Shown: piece after piece, positions 25,312 to 30,857 of the stretch
Layout of the letters: every line of letters begins with the position of its first letter
Numbering within the stretch: position 1 is the stretch's first letter
Source: a virus
DNA: 35,627 nt
Direction: 5' to 3' (one strand)
IMG/VR virus record: IMGVR_UViG_3300034418_006733
Span: 1-35,627 of that record
The notes under the pieces: model-generated
What the model was told of the DNA's origin: nothing
Seen by the model: only the letters and a program-made list of their open reading frames with translations
The model's database searches: none
Program-made: the position numbers and the translations under genes

Positions 25312-25348
25312 AAGGGGTCTTTATTGAGGTAAAGACCCCTTAATTTTT
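25312..25348 (+). terminator. Rho-independent terminator of the replication block
   Basis: A perfect 12-bp stem, AAGGGGTCTTTA (25312-25323) with TAAAGACCCCTT (25330-25341), closes a 6-nt loop and is followed by AATTTTT (25342-25348). It sits between the last plus-strand gene and a convergent small minus-strand gene. Confidence 0.85.
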
Positions 25349-25354
25349 GATGAA

Positions 25355-25489
25355 TTACTCGTCGTCTTCGTCTTCTACCTCATCGTCCCAATCTTCTTGC
25401 TCCTCACAAGCTTTATCTCTGATTGTTTCGATGTCTTGTTCGATTCTATCTAGGATATCCTCGATCGTTTCTTCCTTTTTTCTTGGCAT
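25355..25489 (-). CDS. 44-aa acidic protein
   Basis: On the minus strand, AGGAGC lies 6 bp before the ATG. The peptide starts 'MPRKKEETIEDILDRIEQDI', continues as a charged helix, and ends in a run of Asp/Glu with one Trp. A basic head with an extremely acidic tail suggests a DNA-mimic or protein-binding peptide. It is alone on this strand between the terminator and the repeat island. Confidence 0.6.
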   Translation of the reverse strand: MPRKKEETIEDILDRIEQDIETIRDKACEEQEDWDDEVEDEDDE

Positions 25490-25572
25490 TATAGTGCTCC
25501 TATGTTGTTGTTGAGGGGTCAAACGATACGCGTTCCGCGGTCGGGTGACAAGTAAAATGTTATGCTGAAAAT

Positions 25573-25593
25573 GGAGCGGGGAGCGCGGAGCGT
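25573..25593. repeat. Three tandem 7-bp repeats GGAGCGN
   Basis: GGAGCGG, GGAGCGC and GGAGCGT follow one another without spacing. They are GC-rich in an AT-rich setting and not within a supported gene. Confidence 0.7.
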
Positions 25594-25617
25594 TGATTTC
25601 ATTATCTTTTATTTATT

Positions 25618-25639
25618 ATAGTAAACATTTGTTTACTAT
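25618..25639. promoter_or_regulatory. 22-bp dyad, probable protein-binding site
   Basis: ATAGTAAACA (25618-25627) is the exact inverse of TGTTTACTAT (25630-25639) with a TT centre. Length, spacing and lack of a T-tract suit an operator or initiator site bound by a dimer, rather than a terminator. Confidence 0.6.
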
Positions 25640-25673
25640 CGTTGCCAGGTATAAGTGGAAGTTAGGGGTCATG

Positions 25674-25699
25674 TTTTTTTTTTAAAAAAAATTTTTTTT
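25674..25699. other. T10-A8-T8 tract
   Basis: 26 bases contain only T and A in three homopolymer runs. Such tracts bend DNA and melt easily; here the tract lies between the dyad and the TGGCA repeats. Confidence 0.6.
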
Positions 25700-25740
25700 A
25701 GGCTGGCAGAGTGGCAAATGTCTTAAAAATCGATTATAAG

Positions 25741-25816
25741 TGTTGGTATTAAACAAAAAAAGCTTGCCAGAGCAGTCATTTTGCAGTGGCAAGGTCTGGC
25801 AAATCTGTTGGTATTA
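25741..25816. repeat. Direct repeat TGTTGGTATTA with inverted CTTGCCA/TGGCAAG between
   Basis: The exact 11-mer occurs at 25741-25751 and 25806-25816. Between them CTTGCCA (25763-25769) and TGGCAAG (25787-25793) form an inverted pair with a 17-bp spacer. More TGGCA copies lie on either side. Confidence 0.6.
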
Positions 25817-25968
25817 TTAGCTTTTTTGATTTTTCGTGTTGGCAAGAAATCAATATGTTAAAAAAGTCAATCAAATAGCCATTTCTCCGTACTCTGCGCG
25901 CGCGACCTTTTTTGTTTTTTAAAAAACTTTATAGGGGTCAAAATCCTCCTTATGTGTTAGAAACTGAA

Positions 25969-26259
25969 ATGCCTGGCAAAAATAAAAAATCTAAATATCA
26001 ATCTTTATTGATAAGCAAGAAAAGATATTACTTCTATAAAATAACTTGGCTTGATATTGTTGGTGATTCTGGACATGCAAACTCTGAAGAGTTTATGAAA
26101 TTGAATCCTGCAGTCATGGTTAGTTATGGTTATATCTTTAGCAAAGATAAAACTTGTATTAGAAGTTTTGCAAGTTATGATAGTAAGGAAGAAGCATTTA
26201 GTGATAGGAATGTATATCCAACTGGATGTGTTATTAAGTTAGAAAAAATAAATATATGA
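25969..26259 (+). CDS. Hypothetical phage protein
   Basis: The frame is open from a TTG at 25912 but ATG 25969 is the safer start (96 aa); neither has a good ribosome site. The core 'ITWLDIVGDSGHANSEEFMK' and 'AVMVSYGYIFSKDKTCIRSF' followed by 'DRNVYPTGCVIKLEKI' is beta-rich and resembles a small protein family I recall from marine phages. Not assigned to a function. Confidence 0.65.
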   Translation: MPGKNKKSKYQSLLISKKRYYFYKITWLDIVGDSGHANSEEFMKLNPAVMVSYGYIFSKDKTCIRSFASYDSKEEAFSDRNVYPTGCVIKLEKINI

Positions 26260-26396
26260 AAAATACTACGTTAACGAAAAATATGCCTAACGTAAAATGG
26301 AATCAGTTACCACCTACCAAAGGCCCAGACTCACAAGGTCTGCAACCAAAGAGATTTAAAACTATTTTATCTCTAAAGAAAAAGGAAACTAAATGA
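26256..26396 (+). CDS. 46-aa basic protein with PPxKGPDSQG motif
   Basis: The ATG overlaps the preceding TGA. The peptide contains 'KWNQLPPTKGPDSQGLQPKR', a Pro/Gly core that recurs in short proteins of marine phages as I recall them, followed by a Lys-rich tail. Function unknown. Confidence 0.6.
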   Translation: MKNTTLTKNMPNVKWNQLPPTKGPDSQGLQPKRFKTILSLKKKETK

Positions 26397-26527
26397 TAAA
26401 GTTTTTAGGAAAAATTAAAAGCAACGTTCACTTTTTATGGACTAAAATAAATAATCCATTTAATCAGACTCAAGGTCTTTCTTTATTTGTAATTGTGATT
26501 CTGTTGTTGATTCTTCTGTATAGATAG
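26393..26527 (+). CDS. 44-aa single-span membrane peptide overlapping terS (candidate)
   Basis: The ATG overlaps the preceding TGA (ATGATAA context). A basic N-terminal half is followed by 'LSLFVIVILLLILLYR', a clear membrane span. Its last 68 bp are antisense to the 3' end of the terminase small subunit gene. Coupling and the span argue for a real gene; the hydrophobic stretch could also be a by-product of the antisense Gln/Asp/Glu codons. Confidence 0.4.
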   Translation: MIKFLGKIKSNVHFLWTKINNPFNQTQGLSLFVIVILLLILLYR

Positions 26528-27011
26528 GTTCTTCTTCAGCAGTAATATTAATTATATTTTTGTGATCTTCTAAAATTTGTTTCATTTTAGATTGTAATTC
26601 TTCTTCACTTAATTGATCTAAATTACCTGTCATTACTAATTTTTGATCAACATATAATCCTCCGGCCTTTCCCCTTGCTATCTCTGCATTAATCGCAGCA
26701 CTCCAGGCCCCTTTTTTCTGCGCCTCATCTCTTAACTTCGCTAGTTCACCTAAATGTTTTTGAAAAGTAATTCCGTATTTTTCTTGAACCTCTGCTCGTA
26801 ACTCATTTATATATCTTACAACTAATGGTGAGTATTTAGGACTACGGAGCTCGCTCGCAGCCTGTCTTGGTCTTGTTTTGTATCCTGCTTCAAATGCGCA
26901 TTCCGCAGGCGACATTCTGCCCTCGTTGTAAACTAACAACTCTGCGAATTTGATTTGTTTTTCTGTAAGTTTTGCGGGTACTCCCATAATAATTTGACTT
27001 TTATCGTACAT
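26460..27011 (-). CDS. terS: Terminase small subunit
   Basis: This 183-aa protein (ATG 27011; a TTG at 27026 and an ATG at 26987 are alternatives) has the Terminase_2-type DNA-binding domain: 'LTEKQIKFAELLVYNEG', 'SPAECAFEAGYKTRPRQAAS' and 'LRSPKYSPLVVRYINELRAE'. A helical oligomerisation region and an acidic C-terminus follow. It would recognise the packaging site and load the large subunit. Unusually it lies about 6 kb from the large subunit and on the other strand, as the last gene of a minus-strand operon. Confidence 0.8.
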   Translation of the reverse strand: MYDKSQIIMGVPAKLTEKQIKFAELLVYNEGRMSPAECAFEAGYKTRPRQAASELRSPKYSPLVVRYINELRAEVQEKYGITFQKHLGELAKLRDEAQKKGAWSAAINAEIARGKAGGLYVDQKLVMTGNLDQLSEEELQSKMKQILEDHKNIINITAEEEPIYTEESTTESQLQIKKDLESD

Positions 27012-27050
27012 TGGCGTATAGTTCAACTACTATTTGTAGTGTTTCATTAT

Positions 27051-27106
27051 GAGGGGTTGGCTTACGAAGTATAACCTTGTTAAGTAGTACGGAAACTGAA
27101 CCCCTC
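27051..27106. repeat. 8-bp inverted repeat with 40-nt interior
   Basis: GAGGGGTT (27051-27058) and AACCCCTC (27099-27106) are exact inverses. They frame the untranslated region just upstream of terS and could form a closing stem of a structured leader. The GAGGGGT core resembles the AGGGGTCA motif of the 25.5-kb island. Confidence 0.5.
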
Positions 27107-27113
27107 GTAAAAA

Positions 27114-27263
27114 TTAAGACTTATATCTATTTTTAAAAACTTCTATTAAATCCATAATGTAAACAAATTCAGCCCCTGGGTTTTTGTCAGACCAATCTAT
27201 TTCAGAATTTGTTACACACACTTCTATAATTTCATTTAATAATTCTTCTGTACTTCTATTCAT
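27114..27263 (-). CDS. 49-aa acidic protein
   Basis: GGAGGAGTG before the ATG is a strong ribosome site. The peptide 'MNRSTEELLNEIIEVCVTNS' continues with 'EIDWSDKNPGAEFVYIMDLI' and looks like two helices. It is part of the minus-strand operon leading to terS. Function unknown. Confidence 0.65.
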   Translation of the reverse strand: MNRSTEELLNEIIEVCVTNSEIDWSDKNPGAEFVYIMDLIEVFKNRYKS

Positions 27264-27271
27264 TATGCTTG

Positions 27272-27433
27272 TCACTCCTCCATTTCAGTTATAGTTATTT
27301 CTGCCCGTTCCTCTAAATTTAGAACGCTTTCAAGTTCACAATTTATAAGTTCATGATTATGTAAATGATAAAATACAACTTCGTCATTTTTTTTACATTT
27401 TTTTAACATGGTCATTAGTTCTTTTACTTGCAT
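27272..27433 (-). CDS. 53-aa hypothetical protein
   Basis: The start at 27433 overlaps the end of the upstream gene by 10 bp; a second in-frame ATG lies at 27415. The protein is charged, with 'KKNDEVVFYHLHNHELINCE' and a Glu-rich end. Its last codons contain the ribosome site of the next gene, so both are translated in series. Confidence 0.55.
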   Translation of the reverse strand: MQVKELMTMLKKCKKNDEVVFYHLHNHELINCELESVLNLEERAEITITEMEE

Positions 27434-27591
27434 GCTTGTGCCTTTTCTTTTTGCTCGTCAGCTTGTGCCCTATGTTGATTTGATTTTTTTTCACCGCACT
27501 CTAATTCTAAAAAAGTAAAACCGTCTAATTTTTCCTCTTTAGCCCCCAGGCCCAATAATAGGGCCCGAAGTTCCTCCACTGAATTAATCAT
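27424..27591 (-). CDS. 55-aa hypothetical protein
   Basis: The ATG at 27591 overlaps the preceding gene's stop and follows GAGGA, which favours it over an upstream start at 27627. It begins 'MINSVEELRALLLGLGAKEE' and ends in a Gln/Lys/Ala-rich tail. Function unknown. Confidence 0.55.
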   Translation of the reverse strand: MINSVEELRALLLGLGAKEEKLDGFTFLELECGEKKSNQHRAQADEQKEKAQACK

Positions 27592-27808
27592 AACAATTAA
27601 AATCCTCCTCATTAACATACATATCAAAGCCGTATTGATCTAAACTTCCTTTGTATCCTATTTTATTTAATGCGGACTGGAGCCAGTCAATGTCCCCGGC
27701 GCTCCAATATTTTTCAAAAATAGATACAAATTTATTTTTAAATTCACCCGGCAATGGTGGGTAAAAATTACTGTCTAAATGCATCCTCAAACTATGCGCT
27801 TTTTTCAT
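27584..27808 (-). CDS. 74-aa hypothetical protein
   Basis: The start at 27808 (AAAGGA upstream) is preferred over the longer frame from 27883, which would overlap the previous gene more. It contains 'FYPPLPGEFKNKFVSIFEKY', 'DIDWLQSALNKIGYKGSLDQ' and a Tyr/Asp-rich C-terminus. Soluble; no recognised family. Confidence 0.6.
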   Translation of the reverse strand: MKKAHSLRMHLDSNFYPPLPGEFKNKFVSIFEKYWSAGDIDWLQSALNKIGYKGSLDQYGFDMYVNEEDFNCYD

Positions 27809-27825
27809 TGTTTCCTTTCTGTTTA

Positions 27826-28074
27826 TTAATCTAATAAAGTATAATATTCTTGAGTGAAATGTTTTTGAAACCAGGTTATGCATTTTTGCATAGTTTTATA
27901 ATCACCATTTATTTCTGCATTTTTTATTTTAACGTATACACCCCTGGCAAACCTCGGTAGCTTGCACACTTCACCGCTATACGGGTTCATTTCTTCAACT
28001 ATTTCACAATCATTATATAAAACATCACACGGAAGTTTTATTTTTTTGTTATTATATACTATTGTTTCTTTCAT
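27826..28074 (-). CDS. 82-aa hypothetical protein
   Basis: GGAAAGGA lies just before the ATG. The protein shows 'LPCDVLYNDCEIVEEMNPYS', 'GEVCKLPRFARGVYVKIKNA' and a helical end, with several Cys but no paired zinc motif. A strong hairpin at 28094-28124 lies immediately upstream in its leader. Confidence 0.6.
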   Translation of the reverse strand: MKETIVYNNKKIKLPCDVLYNDCEIVEEMNPYSGEVCKLPRFARGVYVKIKNAEINGDYKTMQKCITWFQKHFTQEYYTLLD

Positions 28075-28093
28075 TTTTTCCTTTCCGTTTAGT

Positions 28094-28124
28094 GGGGTAA
28101 CATTTAAAAATTAAATATTACCCC
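28094..28124 (-). terminator. Long hairpin in the operon leader (attenuator-like)
   Basis: Positions 28094-28107 pair with 28111-28124 in 13 of 14 positions around an AAA loop, with four G-C pairs at the base. On the minus strand it lies 20 bp before the 27826-28074 gene. No long T-tract follows, so it may be a partial terminator or RNA stabiliser. Confidence 0.5.
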
Positions 28125-28163
28125 GGTTCCAGTATTTTAGCTTGTAATTAAAAACTTCACTTG

Positions 28164-28169
28164 ATTATA
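28164..28169 (-). promoter_or_regulatory. Possible -10 box for the terS half of the operon
   Basis: A perfect TATAAT reads on the minus strand, between the 33-aa gene and the hairpin. The -35 is poor (TTGTAA at 19 bp), so the promoter is weakly supported. Confidence 0.3.
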
Positions 28170-28184
28170 CAATGTTACTCAAAT

Positions 28185-28286
28185 TTAATTACAATACAGG
28201 TTTTCTGTATCACCTTTTTTTAATGTTGCGGGTGTGTATCTCAACAATAGAGCGAATACCCACGCGATCAAAAAACTTTTAAACAT
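28185..28286 (-). CDS. 33-aa membrane peptide
   Basis: The ATG lies inside the last codons of the GP88-like gene. 'MFKSFLIAWVFALLLRYTPA' is a likely single membrane span with a basic flank, followed by a short polar tail with one Cys. Coupling and hydrophobicity support a real small membrane protein. Confidence 0.5.
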   Translation of the reverse strand: MFKSFLIAWVFALLLRYTPATLKKGDTENLYCN

Positions 28287-28989
28287 CTAAAACAAACCCC
28301 GTTTTATCGTGCCTTGCTTTACCTTTAGCATATAGACCGGCAATAATATTTTTAGGGTCTTTAAATCTAACATCAGACTCATCAGCATTAATAACTTTAT
28401 AGCCATTAAATTTTTTAGGAAGTTTTTCAGTTCTAAATACAGCTGAAATATTGCCCCCTCTTTTTAAAATATCAAAAGCCTGGGTTTTGTTGTCCTCGTT
28501 TAATGAATATGTTAAATGATAATTACTAGGGTATTCACCATTAGCCCACTTCAGAGCGCGTTTATAAATTTTGGTATAATCATAAAATTGTACTTCTGGA
28601 AACTTTTCAAAAATACCGTGACGCTCCCAGGATATATCCGACGTTCCGTTTAATCTTACAGCAGGCTGAAAGCCTTTTTTTTTACATCGGCCCACGTGCA
28701 ATTTTATTTCTTTTTCTAATTGTTGTAAAAAACTTTCACGCTCTAAAAAATACCACCTTGTCTTATTAACTCGGCCTTGCCTTACCGGACGCATAACACC
28801 CCGCCCCGCTGTAAATAAACAACTAGCCCGGCACCCTGCGGACGCCTGGGGACATGTATTAAAACCGCTAGACTCGGCAGGGGCCAAATATAAAATAGCC
28901 GTCATTACTTTTAATTTTTGGCCTTTGATTGTTTTGGCGTTATTATCAACGTTCAATAACTTTTTTGATTTATTAAATTCTATTAACAT
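28279..28989 (-). CDS. Phage GP88-like protein
   Basis: This 236-aa protein matches the gene-88 family known from mycobacteriophages and many marine phages: 'FNTCPQASAGCRASCLFTAG' (C46, C53, C57) followed by an Arg-rich 'VRQGRVNKTRWYF' stretch and 'RLNGTSDISWERHG'. The Cys cluster suggests a bound metal or Fe-S cluster. The biochemical role is not established. It is coupled to genes on both sides of the minus operon. Confidence 0.8.
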   Translation of the reverse strand: MLIEFNKSKKLLNVDNNAKTIKGQKLKVMTAILYLAPAESSGFNTCPQASAGCRASCLFTAGRGVMRPVRQGRVNKTRWYFLERESFLQQLEKEIKLHVGRCKKKGFQPAVRLNGTSDISWERHGIFEKFPEVQFYDYTKIYKRALKWANGEYPSNYHLTYSLNEDNKTQAFDILKRGGNISAVFRTEKLPKKFNGYKVINADESDVRFKDPKNIIAGLYAKGKARHDKTGFVLDV

Positions 28990-29251
28990 CCTCTACCCCT
29001 TTCATGATTGTATTGATTATTTTTTGTTTTAAATTAGAATTTTTATTGCTTAACTTGGTGATTGTTTCCTCCTGATCTATCAACTTTTTTTGCAATGCTC
29101 TTATAAAGTGGGTAATATGCATATCACCGTATTTTAAAAATTTTTCTTTACTACTAGAATAATACTCAACTTCTAAAAATTCCGACATGTCACAAGGCAC
29201 CGCCCGGTTATCAAGTATAGATTGTATTTCAAATATAGTTTTTAATTTCAT
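28973..29251 (-). CDS. 92-aa hypothetical protein with C-terminal coiled coil
   Basis: The start at 29251 is preferred over 29269, which would overlap the upstream gene. A first part, 'MKLKTIFEIQSILDNRAVPC', is followed by a helical Lys/Asn-rich region ('LIDQEETITKLSNKNSNLKQ'). It overlaps GP88 by 17 bp. Function unknown. Confidence 0.6.
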   Translation of the reverse strand: MKLKTIFEIQSILDNRAVPCDMSEFLEVEYYSSSKEKFLKYGDMHITHFIRALQKKLIDQEETITKLSNKNSNLKQKIINTIMKGVEDVNRI

Positions 29252-29253
29252 GG

Positions 29254-29502
29254 TTAACAGTCCCCGCAATAGTTATTATTAAAGGGGTTGACGTAGTCGG
29301 CTTTTAATAAACAAGCGCAACTTAAACAATAAACCCCAGGTTGTGCATAAAATATTTTACCCGTGTTAATATCGACATGAGTAATTTTAAACTCCTGGCG
29401 CAGGTCATTTAATTTATGCTTTTTAAATTTTTCTACAAACTCCGAGTTAAACTCATCCTTTATAATTTGTAGTATTTCTTTTTTATTTAATTTTTTTAAC
29501 AT
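29254..29502 (-). CDS. 82-aa zinc-binding protein, first gene of the minus operon
   Basis: A basic helical N-terminal half is followed by two Cys pairs, 'CLSCAC' and 'CGDC' at the very end, forming a likely zinc ribbon. Its ATG lies 7 bp after the -10 box of the divergent promoter, so the transcript may be leaderless. It could be an early regulator, as first gene of the operon. Confidence 0.65.
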   Translation of the reverse strand: MLKKLNKKEILQIIKDEFNSEFVEKFKKHKLNDLRQEFKITHVDINTGKIFYAQPGVYCLSCACLLKADYVNPFNNNYCGDC

Positions 29503-29508
29503 TATTCC

Positions 29509-29537
29509 TATATATTCCTATATAATTCATATGTCAA
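29509..29537 (-). promoter_or_regulatory. Promoter of the minus-strand operon
   Basis: Read on the minus strand, TTGACA (29537-29532) and TATATA (29514-29509) are 17 bp apart. The expected transcription start falls at about 29502, which is the A of the first ATG. Confidence 0.75.
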
Positions 29538-29569
29538 TACTTATTATTATAAATTCTTATAATATCCTA

Positions 29570-29597
29570 TTGACATTAATTTCTAATAATTTATAAA
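29570..29597 (+). promoter_or_regulatory. Divergent plus-strand promoter
   Basis: TTGACA (29570-29575) and TATAAA (29592-29597) are 16 bp apart, about 20 nt before the AAAGGTG/ATG of the 29624 gene. Its -35 and that of the minus promoter form an inverted pair, TGTCAATA/TATTGACA. Confidence 0.75.
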
Positions 29598-29623
29598 GAT
29601 TGAAATTAACAAAAGGTGAAAAT

Positions 29624-29821
29624 ATGAAATATATAATAATTAAAAAATGGAAAATGAGAGGTGCCAAAGCCTCCTATTACCTGGAGGAAGTTACAGACTC
29701 TATAGAGGAGGCCAATAGAAAATTATCGGCTCATAATGTATTAAAAAAGGATGAGAACGATAGCTTTTATATCGTTCCATTTAATGAAGAAGTACTAGTT
29801 TTAGATAAATTAGCCTCTTAA
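29624..29821 (+). CDS. 65-aa hypothetical protein
   Basis: ATG 29624 has AAAGGTG at the proper distance; an upstream TTG at 29600 is rejected because it lies at the transcription start. The protein begins 'MKYIIIKKWKMRGAKASYYL' and is alpha/beta with 'YIVPFNEEVLVLDKL' at the end. It is under its own promoter, opposite to the terS operon. Function unknown. Confidence 0.6.
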   Translation: MKYIIIKKWKMRGAKASYYLEEVTDSIEEANRKLSAHNVLKKDENDSFYIVPFNEEVLVLDKLAS

Positions 29822-29824
29822 AAA

Positions 29825-29852
29825 TTGACAAAATAGGGTATCACCGTATATT
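29825..29852 (+). promoter_or_regulatory. Promoter of the VRR-NUC gene with overlapping dyad
   Basis: TTGACA (29825-29830) and TATATT (29847-29852) are 16 bp apart. TCACCGTA (29841-29848) and TACGGTGA (29858-29865) form an 8-bp dyad covering the -10 box and the GTG start codon, so a repressor or an RNA hairpin could act here. Confidence 0.65.
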
Positions 29853-29861
29853 AATTGTACG

Positions 29862-30239
29862 GTGAAACCCGAGTCAAAATTTTATCAACAAATCAAAAAA
29901 AATACCCCTTTAATTAAGTGGACTAGGTTGGAGTCCTGGGCCTCGTTCGGCGTTCCAGATTTATTAGGTTACCATGATTTATGCGGTTTTTTCATGGTCG
30001 AGTTAAAAATACAGACCGGCAATAAAATTAAATTTTCACCCCACCAGATACTATTTCACACCACCAGAAAAGAGCGTAATTTTATCTTGGTTAACCATAA
30101 AAACCCCGGCCCCCGTTCCTCTGTTAAACTTTACCGCTCCGCGGATATTGAAAAGCTTATCAACGACCCGCGCACCGCGTCCCCCCTGGCCGAAAATGAT
30201 TTTACAAAAATAGAAAAAATATTAATCAATCAACAATAA
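29862..30239 (+). CDS. VRR-NUC / Holliday-junction-resolvase-like nuclease
   Basis: This 125-aa protein has the small PD-(D/E)XK core: 'SFGVPDLLGYHD' (D33), 'FFMVELKIQTGNKI' (E47-x-K49) and 'FSPHQILFH'. VRR-NUC domains cut branched or flapped DNA. It starts with GTG (29862) about 3 nt after the expected transcription start, with no ribosome site. A GC-rich hairpin follows the stop. Confidence 0.75.
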   Translation: MKPESKFYQQIKKNTPLIKWTRLESWASFGVPDLLGYHDLCGFFMVELKIQTGNKIKFSPHQILFHTTRKERNFILVNHKNPGPRSSVKLYRSADIEKLINDPRTASPLAENDFTKIEKILINQQ

Positions 30240-30242
30240 CCC

Positions 30243-30263
30243 CGAACCGCGCGCCCCGGTTCG
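30243..30263 (+). terminator. Hairpin after the VRR-NUC gene
   Basis: CGAACCG (30243-30249) pairs with CGGTTCG (30257-30263) around a GC-rich 7-nt loop, 3 bp after the stop. No T-tract follows, so termination efficiency is uncertain. Confidence 0.5.
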
Positions 30264-30283
30264 CGGGCTGTCAACTGTCCAAA

Positions 30284-30312
30284 ATGACGCGCGACAATTT
30301 GTCGCAGGTCAT
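30284..30312. repeat. Interrupted dyad next to GC-rich repeat 1
   Basis: GCGACAA (30291-30297) and TTGTCGC (30299-30305) are exact inverses around one T, with an outer ATGAC (30284-30288) and GTCAT (30308-30312) pair separated by two mismatches. Together they form a 29-bp interrupted palindrome, likely a protein-binding site. Confidence 0.55.
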
Positions 30313-30313
30313 C

Positions 30314-30343
30314 GGCTCGTGGCCCTCGGGCCCACCCACCCGG
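30314..30343. repeat. GC-rich intergenic repeat, copy 1 (G-quadruplex motif on minus strand)
   Basis: Form: GGCTCGTG, spacer, GGGCCCACCCACCCGG. On the minus strand positions 30341-30323 read GGG-T-GGG-T-GGG-CCCGA-GGG, which satisfies the usual four-run quadruplex pattern. Three related copies follow at 30372, 32344 and 32420. Confidence 0.7.
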
Positions 30344-30371
30344 CTAAAAAAAAAATAAAGCTTGCTCGCGA

Positions 30372-30403
30372 GCTCGTGCCCTCTGGGCTCCCACCCCTCC
30401 CCC
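30372..30403. repeat. GC-rich intergenic repeat, copy 2
   Basis: Form: GCTCGTG, spacer, GGGCTCCCACCCCTCCCC. It is diverged from copy 1 at the 3' end but keeps four C-runs (G-runs on the minus strand), with one loop of eight bases. Confidence 0.65.
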
Positions 30404-30438
30404 TGCCTCGATTTTTTGAAATTTTTAAAAATAATAAA

Positions 30439-30465
30439 CCCCGCTCCGCGATTTGCGAAGCGGGG
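30439..30465 (-). terminator. Rho-independent terminator of the 30.5-32.2 kb operon
   Basis: A 7+3-bp stem (30439-30445 and 30447-30449 with 30455-30457 and 30459-30465), broken by one C-A mismatch and closing a 5-nt loop, is followed on the minus strand by TTTATTATTTTT. It lies 12 bp after the last gene of the minus block. Confidence 0.85.
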
Positions 30466-30476
30466 TATTTGCGTAT

Positions 30477-30779
30477 TTAAAACGCGCTAACAAGTAGGCG
30501 TTCGGTGTATGTTTTCCCGTCAATACTTCTTACGGGAATGACGGTCGTATATTCCTGCAAATGGTCGATATCTCTTATATCCTTATAATCCTTTTGCACC
30601 GCTTCGAAATTTTCGTACTCGGTAAAATCGCAACGGATCGCGACGGGATCAAAGGGAATGTCCTCCTCAAAGTCCTCGTAGTATTCAAACAAAGCTTTTG
30701 AGCCCTCATAGCTAAAGCCGTTTTGATCTTGTGTCATTATACCAATAAATTGGTATTCACTTATCGTATCAACTAGCAT
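30477..30779 (-). CDS. 100-aa hypothetical protein
   Basis: The start at 30779 has GAGGAG upstream, preferred over 30812. The protein is acidic with 'FEYYEDFEEDIPFDPVAIRC', 'FTEYENFEAVQKDYKDIRDI' and a beta-rich tail. Similar 'VAIRCDFTEY' proteins occur in phages and plasmids as far as I recall, without assigned function. It is the last gene before the operon terminator. Confidence 0.65.
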   Translation of the reverse strand: MLVDTISEYQFIGIMTQDQNGFSYEGSKALFEYYEDFEEDIPFDPVAIRCDFTEYENFEAVQKDYKDIRDIDHLQEYTTVIPVRSIDGKTYTERLLVSAF

Positions 30780-30833
30780 TGTTTCCTCTCCTCTTTTTGT
30801 TTCTGATCTCATCAGCTACGGCCTAACCGCAGG

Positions 30834-30851
30834 ACGCCCCGCCTGGGGCGT
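30834..30851 (-). repeat. Perfect GC hairpin inside the minus operon
   Basis: ACGCCCC (30834-30840) pairs with GGGGCGT (30845-30851) around a 4-nt loop, in the 78-bp spacer between two genes. No T-tract follows; it may be an mRNA processing or stability element. Confidence 0.55.
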
Positions 30852-30857
30852 TTCGAT

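Larger units (their letters stand above)
25490..25911. other. Repeat-dense noncoding island, candidate origin or control region
   Basis: No convincing gene is seen in this 420 bp. It holds AGGGGTCA at 25514-25521 and 25664-25671 (a third copy at 25933-25940), three tandem GGAGCGN heptads (25573-25593), a 22-bp dyad (25618-25639), a T10A8T8 tract (25674-25699), several TGGCA motifs (25640-25846), an 11-bp direct repeat TGTTGGTATTA (25741-25751, 25806-25816) and a GCGCGCGCG run (25896-25904). This mixture of iteron-like repeats, a dyad and an easily melted tract is typical of replication origins, but no test is possible here. Confidence 0.5.

Noticed and set aside
25563-25620. Short plus-strand ORF of 19 codons through the GGAGCG repeats
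   Set aside because: No ribosome site, and it crosses the tandem repeats and the dyad; better explained as noncoding.
25490-25911. CRISPR array in the repeat island
   Set aside because: The repeats are short, of different types and unevenly spaced; there are no regular 25-40 bp repeats with unique spacers.
27051-27106. Possible tRNA because of an 8-bp acceptor-like stem GAGGGGTT/AACCCCTC
   Set aside because: The interior is only 40 nt, without D, anticodon or T-arm features, so it is too short for a tRNA.
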